A stretch of DNA of 64,000 nucleotides, from assembly GCF_024868665.1 (NCBI RefSeq), contig NC_079895.1, positions 25,840,185-25,904,184 on the forward strand, given 5' to 3'. This document shows positions 12,001-24,000 of the stretch, in pieces. Each line of letters begins with the position of its first letter. Position 1 is the stretch's first letter. This DNA is from Triplophysa rosa. Its lineage: Eukaryota; Chordata; Actinopteri; Cypriniformes; Nemacheilidae. The translations under genes were made by a program, and so were the position numbers. Below the pieces are notes generated by a model that saw only the letters and a list, made by a program, of their open reading frames with translations, was not told the DNA's origin and ran no database searches.

Positions 12001-15000
12001 GGCTCAATAGATCTCCATTTACGATAGTTAATAATACGTGAAGCAGAAGTATTTATGTCAGGAAGTTCCATGTTAAAAAGGATAGCCCAATGGTCAGACA
12101 GACCTAAATCTGAGATTGACAACTGTGACACAAATGAACCATTAAGAATCACAAGGTCTAAAATGTGGCCTTTGTTGTGAGTGGGACAATCCATGAGTTG
12201 GTTTAACTCAAAACAATCCAATAAAGATGTAAAGTCTCTTGTTGTTGTAGAGTCTTTTATGTCCAGTGGAAGTAAAATCCCCCAAAATGAGAATTCTCTC
12301 AAATTTGAAGACCAACACAGACAGCATTTCTGCAAAATCAGATGTGAAGTCTTTATTTCTCTTGGGAGGCCTGTAGACAGTAACTATAACAGTAGATAGC
12401 GATGCAGAAACACCCAGCACAAAACATTCAAATGAGTTAAACTGAGGAACAGCCACAGGACTCAGGTTATATAGATGTTTGTACAACACGATGATACCTC
12501 CTCCTCTACCAGAGGATCACAGGTAATCACATAAACCACAGCCGTCGGGGGTCAGGTAATTAAAAAGAAGACCATCGGACTCCTTATGCCAGGTTTCTGT
12601 TAAGCATACGAGGTCCAGGTTTTGTTCTGTAATTAAGTCAAATAAAATCGAAGCTTTGTTGTTGACAGAGCGTACATTAATCAGCGCCGATTTCAAGCAG
12701 ACGGGTGAGACCAGACGAGCCTGAAGAAGCCCCCATGCTGCCAAGTTGTTAAAACGAATCCCTGTCGGTCTCCTCAGCAGCCTTTGCGGTTTGTGTAGAA
12801 ATGTCGGGTAAATAACATGTTTCAAAGAAGAGCATAGGAAACTACGCCATGATGATCGATGTAAATAACACTTAGGTCACAGAATTCCAGCATACCTGCA
12901 GAGCTCGCGTGTGTCATTCCCCAAGACAAAGTTCCCCTTTAGGTTCAGCAGCTGGCGAGCGGTGTACCTGAGAGCCATGCCGGAGGAATCCACACCAACA
13001 GCAGCCTCACACTGGTGCAAGTCCTGGACCACGCAGCAGTAGAGCAAAGTCCCCAAATACACCCAGAGATAAAAGCAGTAATCCAGTGGGCAAAACGCGA
13101 TTCCACATCACGGTAGAATAAAAAGGCATATACAGGCTTGGAGGCCACCAAAGTAACTTAAAATAAACTTTTGAAAAAACAATCATAAAGCGGCAGACAA
13201 ATGCACCAACGTGCCCTTTCAATCGTATATTAGCTCAAAATAATATGTCCATGTGGATATGCCTGATAAGTCCCAGCAAAGTTGAACATTGTCAAGAGGA
13301 GGGGGGGCTTACATTGAACCCTGGGGTACACCCTGAATAAGTGTGACTTAGACGCCCTTACTCTCCAAAGTCTTTTGATTACGATACATTGAGGTAGAAC
13401 CAGTGCAGTGTCTCACATGATGCACAGTGATGAGAGGGTTAATGAAAGTATCTGGTGCTTTACAGTGTCAAAGGCAGGTCCATCAAAATAAGGATAGAAG
13501 ATTAAGAAGCAGTTCTCACCAGTCACGAGAATAGCAGGTAGACTCTTTTTAATGTCAGCATTTGGAGTCTGACAGGTTACTGTGTGAGAGGAAAGAAGAG
13601 ATATGATTGAAAAAATATATATGAGGGGAGAGGTAATATACTGCTAGTGTAGGGTTAAATAAAGTTTTTTATTTAAAGTTATTTTCTTTTATCTAAAATA
13701 ATATTATCAATATTGTTTAGCTTTACTGGAACAAAAGTTACACACCATCCTTAATTTCCATTTAGCTCAGAATATTCCTTAAAGGGCATTTATGTATAAT
13801 TTTTACTTTCATGATTTCTTTATTTTGCAGAAAACTATGCAGTTAGCGGTCCAGATGGAAAGACAGAGTCAGTGGTCACGCTACAGTCCCAGGCATCCCT
13901 GAACTCCCTCCACAGCAGCTCCGCAGGACCCAAACGCTCAGGGAACACACTGAAGAAGTGGCTGACCAGCCCCGTCCGGCGCCTCAGTCACGGCAGCAAC
14001 ATTAAAAAGATCCCCAGCAAACAGAAGCAGAAACGTGAAGGCCGCAAGAGCATTGACCTGGGGCCGCCCGAACTACAGGATGATGCTCTGGAGGAGGTGA
14101 CTCATGACTCTTTGAACCATTGGTGCAAATCTTTTAAATGATAGAAATATTTATCTGATTCATATTAAGCCATTATAACGTCTTTTAGGGCTTGACGAAC
14201 ATTTGAGTTTGTAAAAACGAACTTTTTCTCAGCCTCTCCTATCGTGCTATCGTAAAGTTTCTTTTCCAAATAGATATTCATCCCACATTAAAACAATTCT
14301 ACAAAACAGAGATATTTTACGTCTGACAGCCTGACAGTGGTGACTATGGACGGCATCTTTAGCGTCAGAAACGTTTCAGAAGCTCTCCTTCATTCACCAT
14401 CTCTAATTTTTTACGCGACCATGGCCCTAGAGAGAAAAGTGGTCCTGTTGTTCTGTGGGCTGGATTAATGCTTTATTAAAGGGCTGCTGTGGCCCCAGCC
14501 CATCAGAGGGTGATGATTTGCCTGACTCTTTAAAGCTCTCTGCCATATAATGTGTTGCTACAAAAGAGCCTCTGTGTGAACACCACCACAATGAGCCACA
14601 TTAACCATGACTGCTGTATTCCAGAGAGACGGCACATTCCTTATATCAGAACATATTGGCACTAAACTGAGAATATGCCGCTACAGTGATGTGGATTCTG
14701 GTTGGTTTTGAGTGATTGCTTGGGTCTTAGATCTGAGAGGGTAACACACATGGGATTATAACATTTATTGCAGATTTGCTTAATGACTTATTCTTAATGT
14801 GTCCAGAGAGTGCGCAAAGAAGAGAGAACACTGTCCAAATCAGGGATGCACAGCGGAGGAGAGGAGGAGCCAGAGGATGAGTCGCACACCCCCCTGCCTC
14901 CCCCCATGGAGATCATCCAAAACTCTTCAGCTCAGGAGGAGAAGGTAGACAGACAGGGTTCACGGGGAGGAGCTCAGAGATTGTAATGTCATAGGGGTCA

Positions 15001-18000
15001 GCAGAGATTACATACACTGTCACTCATCATGTGTTTATTACAGTCTCCACCTGCCTCCCTCACACATATGCACACACACTCCCTAATGTCAGCATCATCC
15101 GAAACTCATTGGGTGGAGACTTTCTGTCTTTTTGTGCACTAACTACAAATTTAACCTGTTTTTGCATGTGCAGTGAAACTCTTTCAATGAAACTCATTAT
15201 CTGCTTGGGCTGTGCCTTACAGGAGCGATTGTTTTTACTGACATCTCACGAAAACATGTCCAGTCATACTTCATAAGTAATGGATTACATGTAACGGCGT
15301 TACGTCATCAGGATACAAAAACTAGTAACTGTAATTAGTTACAGTTACGTAAAAAACAGTAATCGGATTAGAGTTACATTTTTGTAAAAATTGGGAATAC
15401 TATCAGGATCACAATGGTTTCACTTAAAACTGTCTTTCTTACAACTATATGACATTTTCTTAAATAGGTTATGTTTTGCATCAAATGTTTTACATTTTGG
15501 ACCAAATCCCTAATAAATACAATTTATATATGTGAGGAATCCAAAAGTAAGCAGAGATTACATTACTTTTATATTTTGGTGCTTGGATGAAGTTACTGAA
15601 TACTTTTCTTTTTTTATGAAGTAATTTGTAACTGTAATTTTAAAAGTAACCCTCCGAAGTCTGTTCATAAGAAAATAATGCCTACACCGTACACGTGTTT
15701 TTTTCACGTATAATGTAGAAACTGTAATTATACAGAATTTTACAGTTTTTTAAATACGGTGAAATGCGGTAATAGGTTTTACAAGAAAAATGTGTCATTT
15801 TATGTGCCCCAAATTTTTTTTTCAAAGTAAAAAAACTGTCAAATTACAGAAAAAGACTGCAAATTGACAAGAAAAACATGAAAAACTTGCAATTGTATCG
15901 TTTTTTTAACAGGATTTTTACATTGTAGCTTTCGTTTTATTCACTGCATTTATCACAATGCCAAACTCGACCCTAAAAATGGCTTATTCCGTTTTAGCTA
16001 AATATAATTTTTTCGTTCTTCTTGTGGCATTACCTGGACATGTTCTTAACTTGCGTGCATGCTTCTCCTCAATGCAAAGCTTGATAAAGTGGGCTAAAAC
16101 CTCATGCCGAGTACTTGCCCTTCTGATCTGCCTGTGTCTTTCTCTCTCTCCCCTCCTTTGCTAATGTCTCTCTTCCTGACCTGCTGTCATGTAGTCGTCT
16201 GTGCTTCTGGCTGCACGGCAGAGCTCGGCTGACGTTCCCAGCGCCGCTGAGCTTGTCAGTGCTATAGAGAAACTGGTCAAAACAAAGATGGTGAGTTAGT
16301 CGTGACCCCAGGCCTGTTTTCCCTCTCCTGGCTCCAGCAAGAAGACTTGATCTAATAACCCCCTGTTGTTCCGCTTTTCCTCCCTGTTTTCTGTTGACCT
16401 GAGACAATCACTGTGTCATGTGCACCGTGACACCACATGCTGAAACATCTCTTTTGTTCTGTGTGGGTCTGCTTATGTTTTTTTATTACAGAGACGCTCG
16501 GGCTGTACACATGACCTTGTTGATGAAGTCCAGTCAGACCTGTTATATTCTGTGTTGGATGTAAACATGCTGATCTGTGCTGTGAAGATAATGTTATCGT
16601 GTCATAAGAGATCTCTGTCAGCTTTTTTCTGTGTTCAAAGATTCAGTTTTCATCAAAAACAGAAATTACAACATTTACTTTACATTGCATACAGGGTTTC
16701 TTAGTGAAACTGAATATTCAGCAGGAAATTATGAAAGACGGGATTTAGGTTTTGCCTCCAAAAGGTTGGATCCTAGGTTGGATTACGAAACATTTTTATA
16801 GCTGGGAAAACAATTCAAACAGTGTTGGAAAAGTTCCCCTCATGTTCGTTTCTCCCACAGTTAGTGTGAGCAGTGCTGGTGTTGTGGTGCTGTGTCATCT
16901 CTTGTATGTTTGCTCTGTGTATGTACGTCAAGCCTCTGACCGGAGTATTTTGTTTTTGTTATTGCTCTAGACATTGGAGCCGGGGTCGTACCCAGGATTC
17001 AACCCAGTAAACCAAGCGGAGCAGAGCCCCACACCACCCAGAAACCCTGAGCAGGAGCAGAAAGCCAAAGCACTGCGGGGACGCATGTAAGACACGCAAA
17101 CGCTTCCCTCTTGAGTTTGCTACGGACGTTTCCAAAACTACATTAAAAATATCAAAACTAGCATACATTCCACTCAAAACATTTATTATGACACCCATTT
17201 CCACACAATTTAATTGGTTTATCTGAACTTAAACTGGGTGAATTGTACACATTTACCTTTTTCTTAGTCACTCAATTCAAGATCATTTTTCTTCCCCATT
17301 GGCAGATTTTTTTTGCTTGTTTTAAGCACAAATTCACTGAAATTTCATAATTTTTGACTAAAACTAGACTTATTTTCTTAGGTCATTTTGCTCATCAAGA
17401 AAATTTATCTTGATTCAAGAATTTGTAGACATTTTTACATGGAAAACAAGAAAAAAAGACTAAGTAAGAAAGTCATTTTTTGCAGTGTATTACACATTGA
17501 AATTGTGCTTGAACAAGAAACCAATACAAATGTGTTATTGCCTATCAAACTATATTGATTAAGTAAAACAAACAACCTTTAAAAATCATTTTTTGAGTGT
17601 ACTAACTAATTTAGTGGAAAACATAAACCTTTTTGTTACCTTTTACCTGTATTTTAATTCTCGCGTCAAATAGTGAATTTGCATTGCAGTCATTGTTTCC
17701 ACAGGTTTTGACATATTGCAGAATTTATATTTGACTGACATTCTTTACCCAATTTATATTTGATATAAACTGAGACAGAGTGATGAGACAGAGTAAGCTG
17801 ACTTTTTGTGAATAGTAAATAATGAAAAACAATTTTCAAACAAAAATTTTTTAAGCAGATCTGGCAACCCTATTGGTAACATGACTGTTTGGTTAAAGGC
17901 ACATTATGTATGATTTATTTATGTATTGAAAAACCACTATCTTAGCGTTATATATTTTGTTTACTTGTGTACTAACTGTACATTATCCCAAATGTTTCCA

Positions 18001-21000
18001 AAAATGTTTGAATCCCTAGAAATTCACAATTGATGCTGCATTCGAGACAACTCGGGTTTCGGATATTATGACGTAAAATATCCTACCTCAATCCGTTCCA
18101 GTCAACCACGCGTCACATTCGCATGTTGACCACATGATGTCACTATAAGATGCCGAGAGAACGTTATATGGTAGCTATTCAAATGTAGGCATTTGTTCAT
18201 AAACAGTTTCTGGGTATATTAACGTTCATGTTCATCCATGTTGTACTAATAGTTTAAAGTTTGTTTACGGTTCACATAAGGTTGCTAAGGGCTATTCGCC
18301 ATCTTGTCCGTTATGTCAAATGACGCGTCTCGCTTACGTCGGGGTTGATCGATCTGCCCCGAGTTCAGAGGTCAGAAAACCGACTTAATTTGCCGTTCCA
18401 GACGTTCACTTCAGGGATTGAGGTTGGCAATACCCGAAATGCAAATTGTCTCGAACGCAGCATGAAACCAAGGTATCATGTTGCGTCATTACCTGTCAAT
18501 AGCAGAGCCAATTCTCCCTATAGGCAAATTTTTAGTTTGTGCCATCACATTTAGAGAATTATTGATGTGTTTTCGTATGCTTAGCTTTATTGAGTAAACT
18601 ATATTTATCATGCTTTATTTTTGTTAATCACTCATTTGATTAGTAAAAACACACCACATTTGCACGTTAGAGTTTGTTTACAGCTAGATGGTTCCAGAGC
18701 CACGTGTTAGGTAAAGGATTATTCACATGTCAATCAAAATTTTAATTTTATTTTACAAGTAATTGAACAGTTTAATGTTTTGTGTCTTTCAGTCTTTATT
18801 CGTTTAAGTGTGTTAATTGATATATTATTTTTTATTTCTTATAGTTTACAGTTATGTTTATATCTAATTTGAACTATTTTGACAAGGGCCCCTCACAAAG
18901 GTTTGCTTAGGGCCCCCAAATATCCAGGATAGGCACTGGTCAATAGCGTCATCTCCGGATTATCCTCCGTTTCGGCTTTTATTGCAGGAGCAGTAATTGT
19001 GAAAGAAATTTGAAAGCAGTACTGTTGAGTCACTTTAGCGATACTTTGTCAAGCGCTGAACAAAGTTTGATAAAGTGAGCAAAGCTTGGTCTAGCGCACC
19101 ACGTTGTTGGCTTATGTTATAACATAATAGCTTTAAAACTTCGTCATCCATGAACATGATTTTTGAGTCCCACCAGATTGATCTCAATCGTCAGTGAAGG
19201 TTAAAAACGACAAAATACCACAATCCTTCACAGTGTCATCAAGCTACGCCTTTATTGTTTTGTAAATGCAACCTCTAGCGGCCAATACTACATACTGTGC
19301 CTTTAAAATGACGGTTCACATTTAATGTTGCGGTAATAATATCATTAGTATATTTTCTTCTTGACCTTCTTCAATGGCTTTGTGTTTCAGGTTTGTCGTG
19401 AATGAATTAATTCAGACAGAAAAAGACTATGTGAAGGATTTAGGCATTGTGGTCGAGGTAAGAACAGATGATACATTATGCAATAAGTAAATGCATATTT
19501 CGCATGAGCATGTTTTTGTTAGGCTAATCCTTCTACATTAGACAGTATTGTGTGTGATGTGTTTGTTTGTTTTTGTCTGTCTGCTCTGAAGATAAAAGCC
19601 ATTTGCATCCACCTCTTCATATCCTTGAACATTATCTGCCGTGTCATTACTAGTTTGCATTGCTATAAGACGCCATCAGAGTTTCAGTGTTTACTCTTCA
19701 TTATCTCTTATTTCTGCTGCGCGGATGACTCTTGCTTTTTGCTGTGTGTTTGTTTTGAGCTGGGACTCAAATGTGGTTGATGTTTTTTTCTGAAGGGCTT
19801 TATGAAGAGACTAGAGGAGAAAGGAGTTCCTGATGATATGAAAGGAAAAGACAAGATTGTCTTCGGAAACATTCACCAAATCTACGACTGGCACAAGGAG
19901 TGAGTTCTCACGAAACAAAGAAACCTTGATCTCCTAAAAAATGAGTGAAATTAGATTAACGCTGTGTTGCTTTTGCTTTGGGAAGTTTCTTTGTGGGTGA
20001 ACTGGAGAAATGTCTTGAAGATCATGAGAAGCTGCCTGGGCTGTTCAGTAAACATGTAAGAGCGTGTGTGTGTGTGTGTGTGCGTGCGTGTGTGTGTGTG
20101 TGTGTGTGCGTGTGTGTGTGTGTGTGTGTGTTTGGGTGTGAATGGATCAGTCATGAAGTGTTTGTATTCACGCAGGAGAGACGGCTTCACATGTATGTGG
20201 TTTACTGCCAAAACAAACCCAAATCTGAATACATTGTTGCCGAATACGATTCATACTTTGAGGTAAGCCAGACATTAGATCATGAGTGCATGTGTGTCTT
20301 CATCAACTCAAGATGATGTGTATTTGTCTGGTGTTTGGCGGTTCACAGGGGATTCAGCAAGACATCAACTCGAGACTGACCATCAGTGATTATCTCATTA
20401 AACCCATTCAGAGAATAACTAAATACCAACTACTACTGAAGGTAAAGTCAAAAAGTATATTTACGGTTTATTAATCATATCCTATTAATGTATCTAATTC
20501 ATGACATATTTCTGTATTTCATTTTTAAGGACTTCTTGAGGTACAGTGTAAAGGCTGGCTTTGATTGTCAGGATATAGAGGTAAATTATTCTACAGTCCT
20601 TTAGTACTTTCAGATTTTTGCACAGTAACATTTTGAAATTCGAATGAATCCTGGTGTTGGTGTTTATAAACCCTTGGTTTCTATTTCCAGAGGTCTGATA
20701 GATTTCGTCTGTTTTTGTTCATGTGTAACAGAAAGCTGTAGATCTGATGTCCCAGGTGCCCAAGCTGTGCAACGACATGATGAATCTGGGTCGACTGCAG
20801 GGGTTTGAGGTATTCTGAAACAAATATATACAGTACTTAGGTCTACTTATAATGTAAGCATAGACAAAACATGATTTAGAAGGAACAGGCTATTTTCTAT
20901 CCTGGTTTTGACTCTGTCTTTTAAAGCACCAGTGAAATAAAAAATTACAATTGCTGTTTTCATGAAATATTGCAGCGTTTATTGCAAATAGAGTATCAGT

Positions 21001-24000
21001 GTCAGTCATTCTCTTTTTAAAATCCATGTGGCTCCATAATCTTCAATTAAACTCTGAAAATGCGCTTCCGCCATCTAGTGACCATCCATCTCAAATGACG
21101 TATGTTAGACGGCTTGGGCGGAGCATCCGTTAACTCCTCCCCTTCCACTGTTAGTCTGCCGTCAGTTCCATTTCAAAATGCAACGGCTGTTTTTATACAT
21201 CCAATCAATTCGCAGTGAAAACCGAAAGCAAGGCCAACTATTTTTCTCATTCGAAATTCCGTTTCACTCAGGAGCGCAGCAGAATACGCAAGTAAAAACC
21301 ATCGCGGGATAACAGGGACTTTAAAGAAGCTGTTGTTATAGGCGTGTCACATTCAAGACTGGGAAATAAAGCCCACTGCTGTGATTGGCTAACATGTTTG
21401 CATATAAAAATGCTGCTGTGATGTACACGGTTTCAAAGTGACAACATAAACAAACGTTACTGCGCATGCGCGCGTTCGTGGACTGCACTTAACTTCCGGT
21501 ACACATTCACAAACAATAGAGCGCCTGTAGATTATTTCTGATAACAATCAAAAGAAACCGAGAAGAAGCGTTACTTGGCTAAACTTGTCTCTCCAATATT
21601 TTGTATATAGATTGCGATACCAAGCTCAACCGCTAGATGTCAATGTACCATACGGTTTGTTTAAATGCGACCAAACTGCAGGACCCATTCAACAAATTAT
21701 TTATTTAACAACATGAACACGCAACAAAATTCAACCAATTGTTTATTTAATACAATTATTATATAATAAAGTAATAATATACATTAATATGAACATAAAT
21801 GAAATAAAATAGAAATAGTTATATAATTAGACAATAGCCAAGCAGAAACCAGAAGTTAGCTGCAGTCCAGGCGTGCGCGTCCGATGAAACGGTCTATACT
21901 CCGAAAACAATCTTTTGGTTAGAAACAATACTCAGTACATATCAAACAATCTGTAACTGACAAATCAATGTGATAATGAGGTAAAATGGTAAAAACGTGA
22001 CAGATCCAATAGCCTGTAGGCGGCACAGCATCGTCTTTTATGTTCTGTCTTTCTGAAAAGTCTGCATCCGTTATGTTTCAAAACAAATCCACAGTAAAAT
22101 GAAGTGTCTTAATTCCACCATTGTTCTTTTGGTTGTGCTCATGCTATGTACTGTATATTATCTGCTATTGTGACACCGATTGGATGCATTTGAAATCACT
22201 TGGAAAATGTGGAGAAACGTGTGCGTTCATTGCCTCATTCTGATGTTTTCGTATGTTCGCGTGTTGATTTCCTTCAGGGCAAGTTGACGAGTCAAGGGAA
22301 GCTCCTGCAGCAGGAGACGTTCTTTGTGACGGAGCAGGACTCTGGCGTTCTGTCCCGCAGCAAAGAACGCAGGGTGTTCCTCTTCGAGCAGATCGTCATC
22401 TTCAGCGAGCTCTTACGGAAAGGCTCGTCAACACCAGGATATCAGTTTAAAAAGAGCATCAAGGTGAGCCTGTTCACTAGCGTCTCAGTTCTTCCAATTA
22501 CATTTGAATTTGAAATGACGAAAAAACATTCTTTCACATGTTGTTGTTTTGTCAGACGAATCAAATTCCTTGTCGTGTTGTGGGTCGTGGTTTATGAGGA
22601 CGAACAAATTCCGGTGACCAAAGTCACCTGTTCATCATGACGCATCTTTTCTATCGTGTGTGTGCACAGGTGAGCCTCCTCGGTCTTGAAGAGCACGTTG
22701 AAAACGACCCATGTAAATTTGTGCTGTCGTGTCGCGGCTCAGCCGAACGCTTCACCCTGCAGGCGGCAAACACAGATGTGAAACAGGTCTGGGTTCAGCA
22801 CATTACTGATCTGCTGGACCTACAGAACAAGTTCTTGTCAGGTAAGAAACGTATAAACTCTCCTCTGGAGCTCGTTCGTTCAGATCAATAATGTGTTTGC
22901 GAATATCGATCCGCAGCTCTTCAGTCTCCTATTGAATATCAGAAGGAGCGGGGCGGCTCTCAGTCTCTGACCCGGAAGTCGTCCAGCGGTGGGCGTACAG
23001 CTCAGTCCAACAGCAGACCCAGCTCTACCGTCTCACTGGGAGCGGAGAAACCTTCTCTGTCTGGACGGAGCTCCACTCCGCTAAAGCTACCTACCTCCAA
23101 CGGCAGTTCATGCCACGACCTGGACAGATACCACTCCCTCAGGGTGAGAACAACCGATTAAGCTTAAAAAGCTTTTAGTAGGAGTATGTGGCTATGTATA
23201 AGCCAGAACGATGCATGGATCTGCTCCAAACATTCAGTATTTTGTTTGTGTGTTTTCGGAAGCAGCATGACAGGGGCGGCTGTAACGGTACGTCGTCCTC
23301 AATGCTGGTTACTCAGGACTATAATGCACTGAAAGAGAACGAGATCTGTGTCACGCAGGGTGAGACGGTACAGATACTGGCCACCAATCAGCAAAACATG
23401 TACCTGGTGTACCGATCCGCCAACAGCCAATCGCCGGCCGCCGAGGGCTGGGTACCGGGACACGTCCTGGGCCCTCTTACTAAAGGCCTCATAGACACTA
23501 CTGCAGACTTAAACATCAAGTAAGTGTCAATCAACACTAACTGGAGCTCTGATTGGATTGTTTTTTTTTTTTGAACACCCCCATCCCATTCTGTTGGAAC
23601 TAACCCGGATGTTTTGGAGCCTTTTGCACAGGACATTTTGAGTTATTCTCGAGGTTTTCGTCTGGGTTAAACGTTTAAAAAGCGCAAAGAAAGATTATAA
23701 AAGGACTGTAGTGATCTTACATCAGTGTGGAAACGGAAACGTCTGGACACTTATTTCAGTTTTCTAACACCCTGTTTTTTATTGTTTCTTTGGTTTTTGT
23801 TGAGTTGTTTTCTGTTGTTTCGTGACGAAACAAAAAAGAAAGAGAAAGTAAAGAGAGGTCTTGTGTCTCCGTCGGCCTGCTTGTTCTGGTGGAGAACGCA
23901 TACTGATGTCTATGGCCGTTTTTTAATAGCTTGTGTATTTGTTTAAAATGTATTTTTGTATAGCATTTTTTGTTGTTTTATTTGGTTTTGTTTCTTCTAC

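Larger units (their letters stand above)
10150..13220 (-). mobile_element. Decayed L2-like LINE retrotransposon
   Basis: Read on the minus strand, the element runs from a 5' part near 13220 through an APE-type endonuclease (12825 to about 11775) and a reverse transcriptase (about 11490 to 10403) to a 3' tail at about 10170. The reading frame changes several times between these pieces, so no intact ORF2 remains and the copy is dead. The motifs [13 protein letters not shown] and FYADDTQIY point to the L2/CR1 side of the LINE tree; the exact clade is not certain. It sits in antisense within kalrn intron 1. Confidence 0.88.
3041..13830 (+). other. kalrn: kalrn intron 1 (10.8 kb)
   Basis: A long intron with GTGAGT donor and TTTTGCAG acceptor. 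It contains a fish repeat at 3740-4318, short L2-like tails near 5497-5545 and 6852, a large decayed LINE at 10150-13220 and a LINE scrap near 13300. I see no further coding exon in it; the stretches 4320-5490, 5550-6850 and 7150-10150 look like ordinary AT-rich intron. Confidence 0.8.
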
